A stretch of DNA of 64,000 nucleotides from Erpobdella octoculata (taxonomy: Eukaryota > Annelida > Clitellata > Hirudinida > Erpobdellidae): the NCBI GenBank assembly GCA_963978895.1, contig OZ022243.1, positions 8,816,750-8,880,749 on the forward strand, read 5' to 3'. A model generated the notes under the pieces. It did no database searches and was not told the origin of the DNA. It worked only from the letters and a program-made list of their open reading frames with translations. Below, piece by piece: positions 39,595-52,289 of the stretch. Positions within the stretch are counted from its first letter, which is position 1; each line of letters opens with the position of its first letter. A program made the translations under genes and the position numbers.

Positions 39595-39685
39595 TTCCCG
39601 TAAACTCTACCGTCTTGCTCTCAGGGGGACCCCTATATCTCAGTACAGAGGCCCGCATTGGTATCTCGGCGGCACTGCTGTCGGT

Positions 39686-40644
39686 GAACCCAGTGCCTAG
39701 ATTTACAGGTGTGTAGCTAAGCGGTGCTTAGTTAGGTAGCAACTAGCTAGGCCAGCGACTAGTTGGGTGGCAACAAGGTGAACATGCCGTTTATACACAT
39801 GGGATCATTTGCCAACCAGGAAACTTAAGGAGGGCTTCCGTGAAAAATAATGAATTAGCTTTATTTGAAACGGCTTTTTGTGAGCACTGGAGTGCTCTTT
39901 GTTATTGAAATTTTTTGATGAAACCAGAATCTTTCTGTGATGTTGTTCAATTATTGTTAAGATTTTTTATAGTGCCGATCCTACGCTTGCCATTTTCAAA
40001 GTTTTTCGAAAGCTCATATCTCCACTGTTTAAATATGTGAAGTCTGAACATAATTAAATATGTCAAAAAGTTATTAAACATTTCTGAATATAATTAAACA
40101 TATCTAAATATAGCGAAAAATATTTGAACAAAATTAAACAATTTAAACATATCTAAATATAATTAAACATATTTAAATATAATTAAACATTTATAAATAA
40201 AATATACTTACTTTCTGTTCATTTGATTTTGACGTTATTTTAAAAAAACCCTTTTCTTTTTTTAAATTTCATTTTCACAAAAAGACATTATTCTGGAAAA
40301 CTTTTAAGAAATTAAAATTAAGAAAAATCAATGACTAAATGTCGACACGAACTTTTCTCTTAAAACTCACTGAAAACAAAATTATTTCATGCAATTGTTT
40401 TTTAAACAATGATTTTTATTAATTCAAATTTTAAAATAAAAATTGTTATCTTTCCCGATCACGACATAAATGAACAAAACATAATTTTAATTCGTGCGTC
40501 CTCAATTGTTCACTTTTTTCTTCGACCTGTCAATCAGGCTTTAAATTGAAGTTGCTTTTCAAGCTATTCAAATGCAACTAACTACATGTAAGTGTAAAAT
40601 ATAATAAAACTAAAAAGAAACAAACTATTCGAATATTTTACAGT
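39686..40644. other. No gene; AT-rich TTAAACATATNTAAATATAA repeats at about 40036-40205
   Basis: Degenerate 18 to 20-base units around AATTAAACATATCTAAATAT. The remainder is plain AT-rich sequence and the 3' flank of the FReD gene. Confidence 0.5.
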
Positions 40645-41539
40645 TTACAAAAGCATCATTCTGCAACTTTTTAAGGTTTGCCGGAGACCTCCGAAAGTGA
40701 GCCAGAGAATTCCCTCAGCATTGTAAACCAAAGTATTTCCAAAGTAATATCCATTTAGATTCGATTGGTGACAAGCATGGTACCACCAAGCTCCCTTATG
40801 ATTGGTTGCACAGCTATAAGTTGCAAGATCGTTGTCGGAGTCCCAGGTCGAAAAGTTCATTCCATTGTGGTTAAACAAGCAGTCCCCTTTCAAAAAATTA
40901 ATCATGTAAGCAAAATGTCAAATATTCAACGGGTTTATCTTCGCAATTGTTCAAACCAACCCAGGTTTTGTTCGTTCACCAGCATCACTAACCCAACTTT
41001 CAAACGAAAATTCGTGAAATTATAATTATCGATAGATCAATCTATTAAGATAGGATCTTATTATTTGAAACGTCGTAAGTCGCTATGGTAACGTTTTCTT
41101 CATAAAAAAAACATTAAACGCAATCATAGATGATCATTTTTTAGTGAGGAACCTGTCCTCCATTTTATAACTTCCCTAACATACTATATACAATACATGT
41201 ACTAATTAGCAATTTGCTTATTGAAGTCGCTTGAAGTATAAAAATCAAAACAATATTTCAAAAAACAATTAAATAAATATCTTTACTATTTCTTCTTAGC
41301 TTAGATTTCTTCCTTATTTAAAACGGGTTTGTGAGTAACGAAATCAAAAGTTAAAATTGTATTAATTTGCTTACCGGCAGTTCCAGTATAACCTGAGACA
41401 TGGAGTTTGTAAAAGTTTTGCGCAGAATCAATAGAGAAGCTGTTGTATTGGGCATAGGCGCTAGTGCCGTCAAATGCTCCAAGTTCAATTCTCAATTTAT
41501 AACTATGGGTTGTTGTGAGCTGGTGAAGAAGGGCATTTC
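40645..41539 (-). CDS. Fibrinogen-related (FReD) gene, last two exons
   Basis: Exons 41375-41539 and 40645-40886, joined in phase 1 (donor GCCG|GTAAGC, acceptor TTGAAAG|GGG), encode the C-terminal two thirds of a fibrinogen C-terminal domain: YKLRIELGAFDGTSAYAQY, FYKLHVSGYTGTAG|DCLF, the calcium-site-like DSDND, and CATNHKGAWWYHACHQSNLN with the paired Cys of the family, ending LWLTFGGLRQTLKSCRMML. FReD proteins are secreted lectins or immune recognition molecules in many invertebrates. The upstream exon must end in phase 1; the family's usual GGWTVxQRR...FWLG part was not found nearby. The PAN/apple-like exons at 57.7-58.1 kb on the same strand could be the gene's start, across a long repeat-filled intron; this is conjecture. 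Confidence 0.88.
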
Positions 41540-42839
41540 CTTAAAAAATTATTGAAAAAACAAGTTTGAGCTGGCTGGAAATAAAAACAACGAGTCCGCC
41601 AACTTTATCGGGTTCATCCTATGAAATTTAATCAGTTTAAAACTAATTTAAAGTCAATCACTTCATTACACGCATCAATTTATAAATAAAAAACTTGACG
41701 GACACTCATCTGCACCATCTACCATGCATCACCCAGTACTGTTCTTGTAGCGTTTTTTTACTACTAAACAACTCCACTCTATAATAATATTACCATGTTT
41801 AAATTTAGCAAATATTTCTTCTCGTATTAAATTTTTTTACAATATGAAAATAAAGGTTTATCTGGTTGACACAAAAATTTAAAAATACACCTTTGCAAAC
41901 CACTTCCAGTTCCGTCTTAATAATAATTTTATAATATTTAATTCTAAAGTTATGTTTATGTGCTTATGTGCTTTAAAGTTGAAATGAGTCACTTTATTCA
42001 ACTTAAAAAAAATACCACGGAAATCCCCTTAAAAGTTTTAACAAAACATTTGAAGTTTAATATTTTACTGGGATCGCAATTTCATTCTGTTTGTCTGTTA
42101 CCTAAAATTTTATCTTTACTAAACTCACAATAATTAAAGGTTCTGATATTTGGCAGATATTTAAAAACGTCAATAATTAACCAATTCAATACAAATTATA
42201 AAAAAATTACTTCTCAAACAATTTTTGGAACTCCACCGACAGATCAAGTAAAAAAGTTAAAAATGTTATTTCACCTTAACTGCAGGGTCCTCAGCAATCA
42301 TCATTTGTTATATGAATGAAAACTAAATCAATCATAAATTTTGCAGTATTTGTTTATGCCGTGGATTTAGCAGAAAAAATACCCTAACTGCTGACTGGTT
42401 TTTTGGACCTGTGATTTTAACCGTAGAGTATTGCCAATAACTGAAATATGGCAACGCAACAGAATGGGCAGGTTTAATATGTGAAAAGCAATTATCATGT
42501 AATCATTGTTTTATTCAATATACTGTTTCAACCATTATCACTTAAACTTGACTGTCTCCAAAAGCTGTGATGATCCGACAAGCAGGATTGTGTTCAGCGT
42601 GCCAAGAAAATTGAGCAGTTTATTGAGGCAGTCACTTAGCTGGATGAGATGGGCGCTTAATACATCTCCGAATATATGAAATTTTTTGAATCAGTCTTGG
42701 TGCTTCTCTTCTTGACCCGCTTTCAGTTGTTGCCGAAACAACGCTGTCAACATGCGCAAGAATCCGAAATGACAAAAACAGTTACACGGTTACTTATTTT
42801 TTAACAGCAATTTAGTTTTACGGGTTTTCGACATCTCTG
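41540..42839. other. No gene recognised
   Basis: AT-rich; searched on the minus strand for the missing upstream FReD exon without success. Confidence 0.4.
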
Positions 42840-43500
42840 CAAAAACTACCTGACCAAAACGGTATTTTTCAGCCGGTCCCTGTAGAGTTTCACGCAAAAC
42901 AACAAAGATGTAAAAATACAGGTGGTGGCTTTTCCCGAGGATCTTTGAAAGCAAAAAAAATACGCAAAAGAAAAATGTATTTGTGGATGGGCCAGAAAAA
43001 GCAGTACAGAAAAAACATTTTTTATTTTGTTCTTGGACCATTTCATTGATCAGCTTTAGAAAAAAGTTGAGAAAAGTAGTCGATTTTCCAAAATAAGCTC
43101 AACTGCTGAACGTTCTCATTGTTTTTGAAATGAAGTATCACTTACTCAATTTCTTAGCTATGAATACAACTTTGTTGCTTGAAACCATGAAAGTTGTAGA
43201 GTTGTTCATGTTTGGCTTGAACAGTTTCCGCTTGGAGGTTAGGATATTGGTAAGTCTCATTTAGTCATTCCCACGAAAAAGTCTACCAAGGCACATAAAA
43301 AATCTATTTTCTAGGAAAAAGATATTTTTCGCCATCTGTGATATGTAATAACCTTTTTTTCGTTTGATTGAGACCATCTAAGTATTCAATAATACAACTA
43401 AAAATTCATTTTTGGCCTCGAAGTGTCCGATGACCTTTGCAAATTGATGGGAAAAAAGCTGAGTGTTGAAATTGATACAGAGAAACACGAAAAACTACAG
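42840..43500 (+). repeat. Dispersed repeat family C, copy 1
   Basis: Colinear with 51640-52150: both contain GGNCCANAAAAAGNAGTACAGAA, then GGCTTGAAC..TT..G.TTGGAGGTTA, then ACGAAAAAGTCTACCAA-like, then GCCATCTGTGATATGTAATA-like sequence, at similar spacing. Identity is perhaps 70 to 75 percent by eye. It may be a decayed coding element, but no frame stays open. Confidence 0.7.
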
Positions 43501-43904
43501 AGAAAAAAAGAAAAAGAAAGAAAAAGAGAAAAACGTTAAAAATAAGACAGAAAAAGAAAAAACTAGAGAAAGAAAGAAGGCAAGAAAAATAGACAAAGAG
43601 AAAAGACTGAAAAACACCCGGGCAACACCGCGTAAATAACAAACTTAATCTGGAGATAGTGGTAATAAAGACAAGAAAAGTATCTCAAAAACATGTATTT
43701 ATTTTAGTTCATAAATAAGTTAGTCAAAAAATGAGTGAAATTTCAATTGTAAGACCTAGGCAAAAAGTGTGTAATATTTTAAATAACAAAAATATAAACC
43801 AATCCAGTATTCTGTTGCTTTATCTCCAAATCCATTTTCATAATTTGACCAGCTTTCCATAAAATTTACAGCTCCATTTATTCTATTCTGAATCACCTGA
43901 AATA

Positions 43905-44238
43905 TTTATGTTCATGTTCATGTTCATGTTCATGTTCATGTTCATGTTCATGTTCATGTTCATGTTCATGTTCATGTTTATGTTCATGTTCATGTTTATG
44001 TTCACGTTCACGTTCCCGTTCCCGTTCCCGTTCCCGTTCCCGTTCCCGTTCACGTTCACGTTCACGTTCGCGTTCACGTTCACGTTCACGTTCACGTTCA
44101 TGTTCACGTTCACGTTCATGTTCATGTTCATGTTCATGTTCATGTTCATGTTCATGTTCATGTTCATGTTCATGTTCATGTTCATGTTCATGTTCATGTT
44201 CATGTTCATGTTCATGTTCATGTTCATGTTCATGTTTT
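43905..44238. repeat. Hexanucleotide array (TTCATG)n with (TTCACG)n/(TTCCCG)n core
   Basis: About 55 hexamers in a symmetric order: TTCATG outside, TTCACG further in, then a pure TTCCCG block in the left centre. Met-Asn or Phe-Met frames across it are artefacts. Confidence 0.97.
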
Positions 44239-44299
44239 TTTCATTGATTAAATTCATCATAATGATGTCAAAAAACTAAGACTCATAAGGGCTCAATCC

Positions 44300-46330
44300 A
44301 ACAGGAGGAGTCCAGATTTTGGGAAAGTAAACGATAATTTGCCTTGTAGAGTTGTATCAATGTCCGTTCTTGGAAAAAGAGCAAATTTATTTGAGGAGGG
44401 CAGATTGGGAACGAGAAATTTGAAGTTTATCATCGATACCGGAGCTTCTCGCTCAATTATTAAAACTTGTTTGGCTAAAGGAGAGGTTTTACAAAACGGA
44501 AAACACATTCGTTTCAAGACTGCAACTGAGGAGCTTGTTCCAATAGTTGGTGAAATTTAAACTAAAAATAAGCTGGGAAATAGGAGTTTTCAGCATCAGT
44601 GTTTGCTTGCTAACATAGAGGAAGAGTGTCTATTTGGACTTGATTTTATAAGAGCACTGGGTTTTGCATTGGGCTTGAAAATGTGAATACCTGTTTGTTA
44701 TAAAGGCGAAACAACCTCGGTAACAAAGAGCATCTCTGTACCTTCTCAGTCGGTATCTTTGGTTTGGGCAAGAATAAAAACAGTGTAAATTCAAGAGTTG
44801 TTGGGTTCATCGAACGCCTGAACGGAGTTGAAAAACATAGATTAAAAATCGGAAAAACACTGGTACGAATGGAGTCAGGAAGATACGCGCCAGTCAGGGT
44901 TATGAATGTAACAGAATGCGATAAGCAATTAACGAAAGGCGACGAAATTGCAGTATGCAGCCCAGTCAATGACATCTTGGCATGTAACACGGTGCTAGGT
45001 AGAATTAATATAAAAAAAACAGAATGTTGTACTCGCAAATTGAGGCACTGCCTGAAACAGCTAAAACCTCACAAACAAATAGACTTTGAGAAAATGTAAA
45101 AGTTGATTGAAGAGTATTGTTATATTATAACAATTGATGAAGAAGACAATAAAAATGTCTTCATTTTTCATCCTGTCCATGATAATGTGAACTCATAGGA
45201 TTTTTCTAATCTCGGACACAATTAATCTCTTTTCTTCCGCGCTCCTAAGTGTCCAAGCTTCGCATTCGTACAAGGCAATTGGTACCACGAGTGATCGGTA
45301 CAATCGTATTTTTGTTTCTCTCTTAACATGCTTGTTTTTCTAGATGTTGTTCAAGTCGCTCATTGCTTTCAAAGCTGTGGCAGTCCAGACACACAGGCAC
45401 CCTTGATACTATCTTGAAATGTTTTTGTTTCAAATATAACTTTTTTACCAAATATTTTTGAAATAAAGGTTTTGCACAGTTACATTGGATATTTGAATAT
45501 CTATTAAATTCACTTAAAAACTTACAAAAAACTCCAACAGTTTTTTCAAATTAAGAAAAATCGAAATTTGTATCATGGGTCCCTGGTCTCCCCTATAGAA
45601 TTTCCATAGACCTTGGCGCCGCACACAATCAAAAGCTTTTTTGAAATCTATGAAAATCAAATATATTTTCTTATCTTGCAATCCTATGTATTATTCTGTT
45701 ATCAATCTGAGTGAGAATATTTACTCAATTTTTCCTATTCTTGGTCTGAATCCGATCTGTTCTTCAGAAATTTCATTTTGACTCCTGATGATCTCCAATA
45801 TGATTTTGCTTGCAAGGCATACGAGTCATACAAGTTTGAAATTTATCATCGGAAGGGTGAACAGCTCAAAAATGCTGACGCAGTCACAACGACCGTGCAA
45901 TGATGAATGTAAGTATTGCATTCGTTTTGAGGGGAAGGAAACAAATAATCATTGTTTTTAAAGTACGGTTTCAAATTGACGACACTTGGTATGATGAAGT
46001 AATTTGAGATGACAATTAAAAGATGATATATGATGATTTTGAGATAGATATAAAAAGAGAAAAAATCTGACTTGCAAGAGACATATGAAATGAGTCCTGC
46101 TACTAAATCTTATTAAGCGCAATGGGATTTCCTAAGGGTCATGAACGGATCTCTAAAAAAAATTGGAAAAACCTTGATGGTTCGCCAATATTTTGCAACT
46201 GATTTTTCCAAAAAGAGATTATTAGAAGTGCTCCAACAAATGCACTCCGGACTGTCGGGAGACATATAGGGGTAAATAAAACGTTGGACAAGCTAATAAA
46301 GCTAATGTGCCGCTAATAAAGGAACACACG
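44300..46330 (+). mobile_element. Gypsy-type LTR retroelement remnant (second family)
   Basis: Protease region: KFIIDTGASRSIIKTC (DTGA present), then ECLFGLDFIRALGF across a stop. The linker before reverse transcriptase follows (RYAPVRVMNVTECDKQL, to about 45099). Further on are the RNase H end (YKFEIYHRKGEQLKNADAV, about 45820-45890) and the integrase zinc-finger start (QQMHSGLSG, about 46235-46262). The reverse transcriptase core is missing and a minus-strand LINE fragment lies there instead. No LTR seen. Confidence 0.8.
45195..45800 (-). mobile_element. LINE RT fragment inside the Gypsy remnant
   Basis: The minus strand encodes EQIGFRPRIGKIE*IF and KIYLIFIDFKKAFDCVRRQG (RT motif A, about 45600-45680), and then SLVVPIALYECEAWTLRSAE (about 45225-45290), the post-RT signature of RTE/Ingi-like LINEs. 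Stops and a gap between the parts show decay. The element lies where the Gypsy reverse transcriptase should be. Confidence 0.82.
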
Positions 46331-46529
46331 TTGAAACGAAAGGCCACTTACAATAGTATAACGTAGGTTCTTTTTTTGGAAGAATTGCTAGTGTTAAAAT
46401 CTGGAAATGAAAACAACTTGAAGTAATGATGCAAATAAAGCGCTTGACACACGCTGATGCATGTTAGTGTGCCACAATATATATGTGGTCATTTAGTATG
46501 TAAAGAGACAAATTACAAAGATTGTTGGA

Positions 46530-46990
46530 AAATTTTTAAGTCAGGTTTAATTAATGATTTACAGAAAATTAAATCTTGTTTTACATTCTTTATCAATCGA
46601 TTCATGGTAGATGTAGTTCAAGTTTCCCAAATACATACATTGTTATAGAAACTTCTGTTGCAGAAATGGAATTGTTAGAACTCTAAGAAGATCAGGCTCT
46701 GGAGATGTTGCACAAGTCAGAATCTGTAATCAAATTTTGGAAGCTCGTTCCAGATGCAAAATGTCCTCAGCTTAAGAAAACTGGTTGTCGGCTTATATCT
46801 ATTTTTGGTACAACCTACCTACTGCTGCAAAACTCTATTCTTTACGATGAAATTCATAACATTAAAGCATCGTGCAGTAACTTAAAATCAACATTTCACA
46901 GAGCTTATTCGCCCAGCCACTACAAGCTATCACCCGGATTTTAAGAAATTGGTTACATCAGTGCAGATACCTTTTCTTCGTCAAACAGCA
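46530..46990 (+). pseudogene. hAT transposase-like (GTF2IRD2/ZBED type) C-terminal remnant
   Basis: The plus strand shows FFINRFMVDVVQVSQ, then VIKFWKLVPDAKCPQLKKTG, CRLISIFGTTYL and, after a frameshift near 46915, TSYHPDFKKLVTSVQ. This order is that of the dimerisation end of domesticated and mobile hAT proteins. At least two frame breaks make it inactive. No terminal repeats were found. Confidence 0.75.
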
Positions 46991-47269
46991 ATGAAATACA
47001 ATGAATTTTATTACGTTTGACTACTGTTTCACGTACAAAATGAAACCTACTCTAGTGACTATTAGAATTAGTTTTTATTCTGAATCTACTACAGCAGCAG
47101 GTTGTATTTAATATAGTTTCCAACTGTATTAATATTTTATTATGTTTTCATTTGACATAGCTAGCGATCTGATAGATTAACAGGGTCATTTATTGAACAT
47201 GTTCTATTCCTTGTGACTCTCCATTTGTTTATATTTCCATCTAGTGGCTTTGAACGAATCAACTTAAAT

Positions 47270-48015
47270 CAATAATTTGGGCGTATATGTGGACGGCAAC
47301 TTAAAGTTTAATTTTCACATAGGTTCTGTGGTACGTACTGCTTCAATCAGATCAAGACTTTTTCTTAAAAGGTTTTTTTCAAGAAACCAAAAATTGCTCT
47401 GCCGTGCTTTTTGTGCTATGGCAGACTGACACTTGAGTACTGTTCACCAATCTGGAGCTCCTAACGAAAACTCATAATTGCAAAGTTAGAACAAGTTCAA
47501 AGACAAATTACCAAAGCCATATACCCTGTTCGCCATCTGTCGTACCCTGTCCGAGTTACTGCTCTTGGTCTAAGATCCCTGGATCACAAAAAGTTTGTGG
47601 CTGATTTGTGCTTGTACTACTAAATGATGAATGATAAATGAAATGATGGACTCATAAGTGATGGGTGCACTTTTAGTTCCTGTGTGAGACACGTACCAGG
47701 GGCCACGGTCTTAGGCTGCAACTGGGTACCTGCTGCTGTGATATAACAAAATATTATTTCACAAATCGTACATTCAATGTAGGGAATGGTCTTCCAGGTT
47801 ATGTGATTGCAGCAACAACGATCTCCAGATTTTGTTTCAAATTAGAATCAGTACTGAACACAATATCTGACACAAATAATTTCAATTCTATCTGTCCTTG
47901 TTTTGCTTGCTCGACTGACCAAAATGTTTCTGTTCATTATAATTTGTGTCGAGTGGTATTAGAAGTCTATTGACTCTCCTCTTGTGATTTGTAAATAAAT
48001 AAAAATAAATAAATA
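47270..48015 (+). mobile_element. LINE ORF2 C-terminal remnant with A-rich tail
   Basis: The plus strand encodes NNLGVYVDGNLKFNFHI, LTLEYCSPIWSS, KLEQVQRQITKAIYPVRHLS and ALGLRSLDHKKFVADLCLYY, then VWNGLPGYVIAATT-like sequence with frame breaks. It closes with GTAAATAAATAAAAATAAAT at about 47990-48015. Confidence 0.85.
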
Positions 48016-49140
48016 ATTATTCTAATTTTACCAAGCCTTTGATTCCGGAGGTTGAAATTCCACACTGCACGAGTACTTTCACACCGTCGATCAGGATTGG
48101 ATAGACGTTTTGGTATTTAAAACTCTTTAATGGTATGCTACTGCAATCTGTACAATCTAATCTCATCGAAACCATTGAAAAAATTAAATAAAAAAATTAA
48201 AGTTTTATTATTTTTGAAAAAGTAATATTTTTTTTAATTAAAATGGCCACAGGTAAGTATGCAAATTTCACGTTCAGTGTCTTCCGGTTTCGTACGATTT
48301 CGGAACGTTCGGTTTTTATCGGTTTCAGAAAAATGTTTGTTCCGAACTTTCGAAAACCGATTCCGAAAATTTGGGGATATTTGTACAATTTTCGGAATTG
48401 CCGCAACATTTCTGCGAACATGTTACGATTGCAAAAATTTTGACTAAAACTAACGGAATCTTACGCATTAAATAAATGAAAAACAACATTTGATCAATGT
48501 AAAACTAACAAATTCTTACTTCTCAAATTAAAAATAACATTTGAACAACGAGAAACTATTGAAATCTCACACATTAAAGTAAAAATAATGCTTGAACATT
48601 TGACCAATTTTATTTCCCATCTAAACATGCAAATAATTTACGCAAGCGACAAAAATTTTTTGTATGTGCAATATTTTAAAGATTAAGATGGAAAATTCTT
48701 ATAAAACATAACCTACGAGTGCAAAAGATTAAAAAGTAACTGAGGAACTCGCAGTGTATATCAATATAACAGAAAATTTGACATTTAAGTATTATAAAGA
48801 GCAGTAATTGCCTATTCCATTGTGTTAAAAAAGACATTAATTAACGGAAAAATACTCGACTTTAAGGCTGGAGAACAGTGGTGTCAAAAGGAGGGGATGC
48901 GTACCACACTTGGTGACATCATATGTGACGAATTCAAAGTGTAAAATAATGCTCTCTTTAGCACACATACAAAAATAACCAATGATCCTAACAAAATTTT
49001 AAATCTTATATATTAACTCTACCGTGTTTGCCTGCTTGAGTGTTTTTAAAAACACATATGCGATGAAACAAACCACAAATTTGCAAGTTAATATAAGCGT
49101 TGTAAAAAATGAAAAATAATGAAAAATATTTTTTAAATGC
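48016..49140. other. No gene; TTTCGG-rich patch at about 48270-48440
   Basis: The patch repeats TTTCGGAA/TTCGGTTTT phrases and resembles, in the other orientation, 57015-57180. The rest is AT-rich. Confidence 0.4.
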
Positions 49141-49159
49141 TTTTATTTAACTTCACCCG

Positions 49160-49296
49160 TCTCTTTGTTTGTTTGTCTGTGGTGATCAAATCTTAGAAAC
49201 ACAAGTTAACCCACTTTTCGACCACCTAGAGCTCTATAACTTTCAGGAAAGCTTTATTCTAGATGACAATACATGAATTGTATGTTTTCGACATGA
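49160..49296 (-). repeat. Diverged family A-like segment beside the TTAGGG array
   Basis: TATAACTTTCAGGAAAGCTT followed by TCTAGATGACAATACATGAA resembles the family A phrase AAACTTTCAGCATAGCTTTA and GGATGACAATACATGATT at 17690-17740. Confidence 0.5.
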
Positions 49297-49459
49297 ATTA
49301 GGGTTAGGGTTAGGGTTAGGGTTATGGTTAGGGTTAGGATTAGGGTTAGGGTTAGGGTTAGGGTTAGGGTTAGGGTTAGGGTTAAGGTTAGGGTTAGGGT
49401 TAGGGTTAGGGTTAGGGTTAGGGTTAGGGTTAGGGTTAGGGTTAGGGTTAGGGTTAGGT
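49297..49459. repeat. Interstitial telomere-type (TTAGGG)n array
   Basis: About 27 TTAGGG units with only four or five variants (TTATGG, TTAGGA, TTAAGG, TTTGGG). It is flanked on both sides by ordinary sequence, so it is internal. Confidence 0.97.
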
Positions 49460-50176
<717 letters not shown>

Positions 50177-50413
50177 CCGGGTGGGCCAAAAAAAGTGAAA
50201 CGGTTTCATACAATCAAATATAATTATCTCAAATTTAGACAAAATATTTCCAAATAAACAAAATATTACCTCGATGATCTTACTTACTAATTCTAATCAT
50301 TATGTCGTTATTTAGTTAATTTCCGGTCGCCATCTTTGACTTTTAGTGGGATCAAATAATGCAATAATTAAAGAACATATTATAGGACCGTCTTATATTT
50401 TTGGCCCACCCTG
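50177..50413. mobile_element. Tc1/mariner-like MITE
   Basis: 237 bases with terminal inverted repeats CCGGGTGGGCCAAAAAAAG and, inverted, CAGGGTGGGCCAAAAATAT, flanked by TA on both sides (50175-50176 and 50414-50415), the mariner target. No transposase. Confidence 0.85.
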
Positions 50414-51391
50414 TATATACTCGACTATCGCCCAACACTTATCTTCCAAACAAAAAGTTTAGTTCGAAAACATTTAATATGTACACTTGAATATTATTTT
50501 CTACAGTTTAGTACATTTGTATACAAGCGTTGTTTTAAAAAATCATTTTTTATATTTTTTATTTTTTAATGTTTAAATTATTTTGTTAAACACTAAAATG
50601 TGAACATCATTTTTTTCTAAATCTAAAAACGGATTAATGTATATAATGTCACCCATCGAAATACAAACCGGCTCGACGTTGCTTAACTTCGTCGATCGAA
50701 GGAGCGTTTCTCAATGTTCTTAAAAAACCATTTCCGATAAAACAAACAACAGAGCAAGTGATTATAAGCGTTGTAAAAATAAATACAAAAAGCTCTGAAT
50801 CAATATTGTATAAATTAGTTTAAAAATATTTTTAAAATGCCACGCAATAAGAGGAAAATAGCTTTTCTCTGGGCTGTGTAAAAAATTTTTTTTATGATGC
50901 AGGCATGCATTAATTCAGTCCCGTCGGGACGGGGGTGTGGGGGGTAGTGGAGCACCCCCCCACTATTTGACACGCTGTCGGTAAAAAATATATTGTCGGT
51001 ACAACTTATTTTGTCAATTAAGAATATAGGTATTGTCGGTACAATTTATATTGTCAGTTAAAAATATATTGTCGGTACAACTTATATTCAGTTAAAAATA
51101 TATTGTCGGTACAACTTTATTGCCGGTTAAAAATATAATGTCAGTAAAGATATAATGTCGGTCGGCTACGCTGTAGGATGAGAGAGTACACCAACACACA
51201 CACATATATAGGAAAGTGCTGACCATGCAGCACAATGGACTTCCTGATAAATATTAAGAAGTGCATGGCTACATTGGGAAACGAAAGTGCAAACTAGCAC
51301 ACGAGCACATTGGGGAGTTCTGATAGAGTTAGGTTTCGGAAGGATAGCAGGCCTAGCGAGAAAACCCGAAGCTAAGTGATGCACGGTATAC
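50414..51391. repeat. Includes TATTGTCGGTACAA tandem repeat at about 50970-51165
   Basis: Degenerate units of 30 to 40 bases (TATTGTCGGTACAACTTATA, then GTCAGTTAAAAATA) repeat five to six times. Sequence to the left holds no gene; a CCCGTCGGGACGGG palindromic patch is near 50919-50935. Confidence 0.7.
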
Positions 51392-51639
51392 AGCGGCGGA
51401 TCCAGGAATTTTGTAATGAGGGGCCCGAAAATATTTTTTTAGTTTTTTTTTAATTTTCATTTCTGTCGTTTTGCAGTCCGTTGTAAATAATTTTGATTTT
51501 TTTATTCAGTAAAACCAAACATAAGGAATTTAAATTAAACATTTTATTTACTCTTTTTTATCCCTCTTTTTCTCTTTTTTTCTCTCTCACTTTATTTTTC
51601 CCTCATTTTCTTTCTGTATTTTTTTCTTTTTATAGCAAT

Positions 51640-52150
51640 GTCAACCCAGGACAAGTCTTTTTCCATGGTCCAAAAAAGTAGTACAGAATAAACCATTTTC
51701 AATTCATTCACTGGCCATTTCGTGAACCGGCTAAAGGTACGGTTTCAAGGCGGACAAGTTCCCAAAGTAAGCGCAACTGCATGTTATCCCTGTAGCCATG
51801 GAAAAATCTCGCTGTTTAAAATTATATAAATAGTCGAGTTTTTCGAGTTTGGCTTGAACCGTTCGAGTTTGGAGGTTAACACATGGAAGAGTCTCGTATA
51901 GTCAATCTCACAAAAACATCTACCAATGAACATAAAGAACCATTCTTGTCGAGAAAAAATAAAATTTCGCTATCTGTAATAAGGGATAACTTTTTTCCGT
52001 CTGATTGAAACAATTCTAGTATACTTAATATTACAGCTAAAAAGTTATTCTGAAATTTGAAGTGTCTGATTACCGAACTCCGCAGCACAATGAAAAAGAG
52101 GTGCTTTGTGTTGAAATTGCTTCAGCGAAAAATAATACAGAAAAAAGTGA
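51640..52150 (+). repeat. Dispersed repeat family C, copy 2
   Basis: Colinear with 42840-43500; shared order of CCATGGTCCAAAAAAGTAGT, GGCTTGAACCGTTCGAGTTT, AACATCTACCAATGAACAT and GCTATCTGTAATAAGGGATA. Confidence 0.7.
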
Positions 52151-52289
52151 GATGAAAAAAAAGGAAAAATGAGTTATTAAAAAGTTTAACTTCGAATCCT
52201 TTAATATGGTTTTACCGAATAAAGAACATTTCAAATGATTTAAAACGGACTGTATAACAACAGTAATCAAAATTTTAAACAAGTAAAGA

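Larger units (their letters stand above)
36663..39677. mobile_element. 3-kb hAT-like non-autonomous element, repeat-filled
   Basis: Left end CAGGGGCGCCGAGAGGTAA and, inverted, right end CAGTGCCGCCGAGATACCAA. Flanks TTGTCGGT (36655-36662) and CTGTCGGT (39678-39685) match at 7 of 8 bases. Just inside both ends lie inverted, degenerate CGGTTTTTGCC/GGCAAAAACCG phrases (36690-36860 and 39050-39240). The centre has other repeats and a 14-bp minisatellite. No transposase frame. Confidence 0.65.

Noticed and set aside
43883..44279. Met-Asn and Phe-Met repeat frames
   Set aside because: The TTCATG/TTCACG hexamer array explains them; no start context, splice sites or domain.
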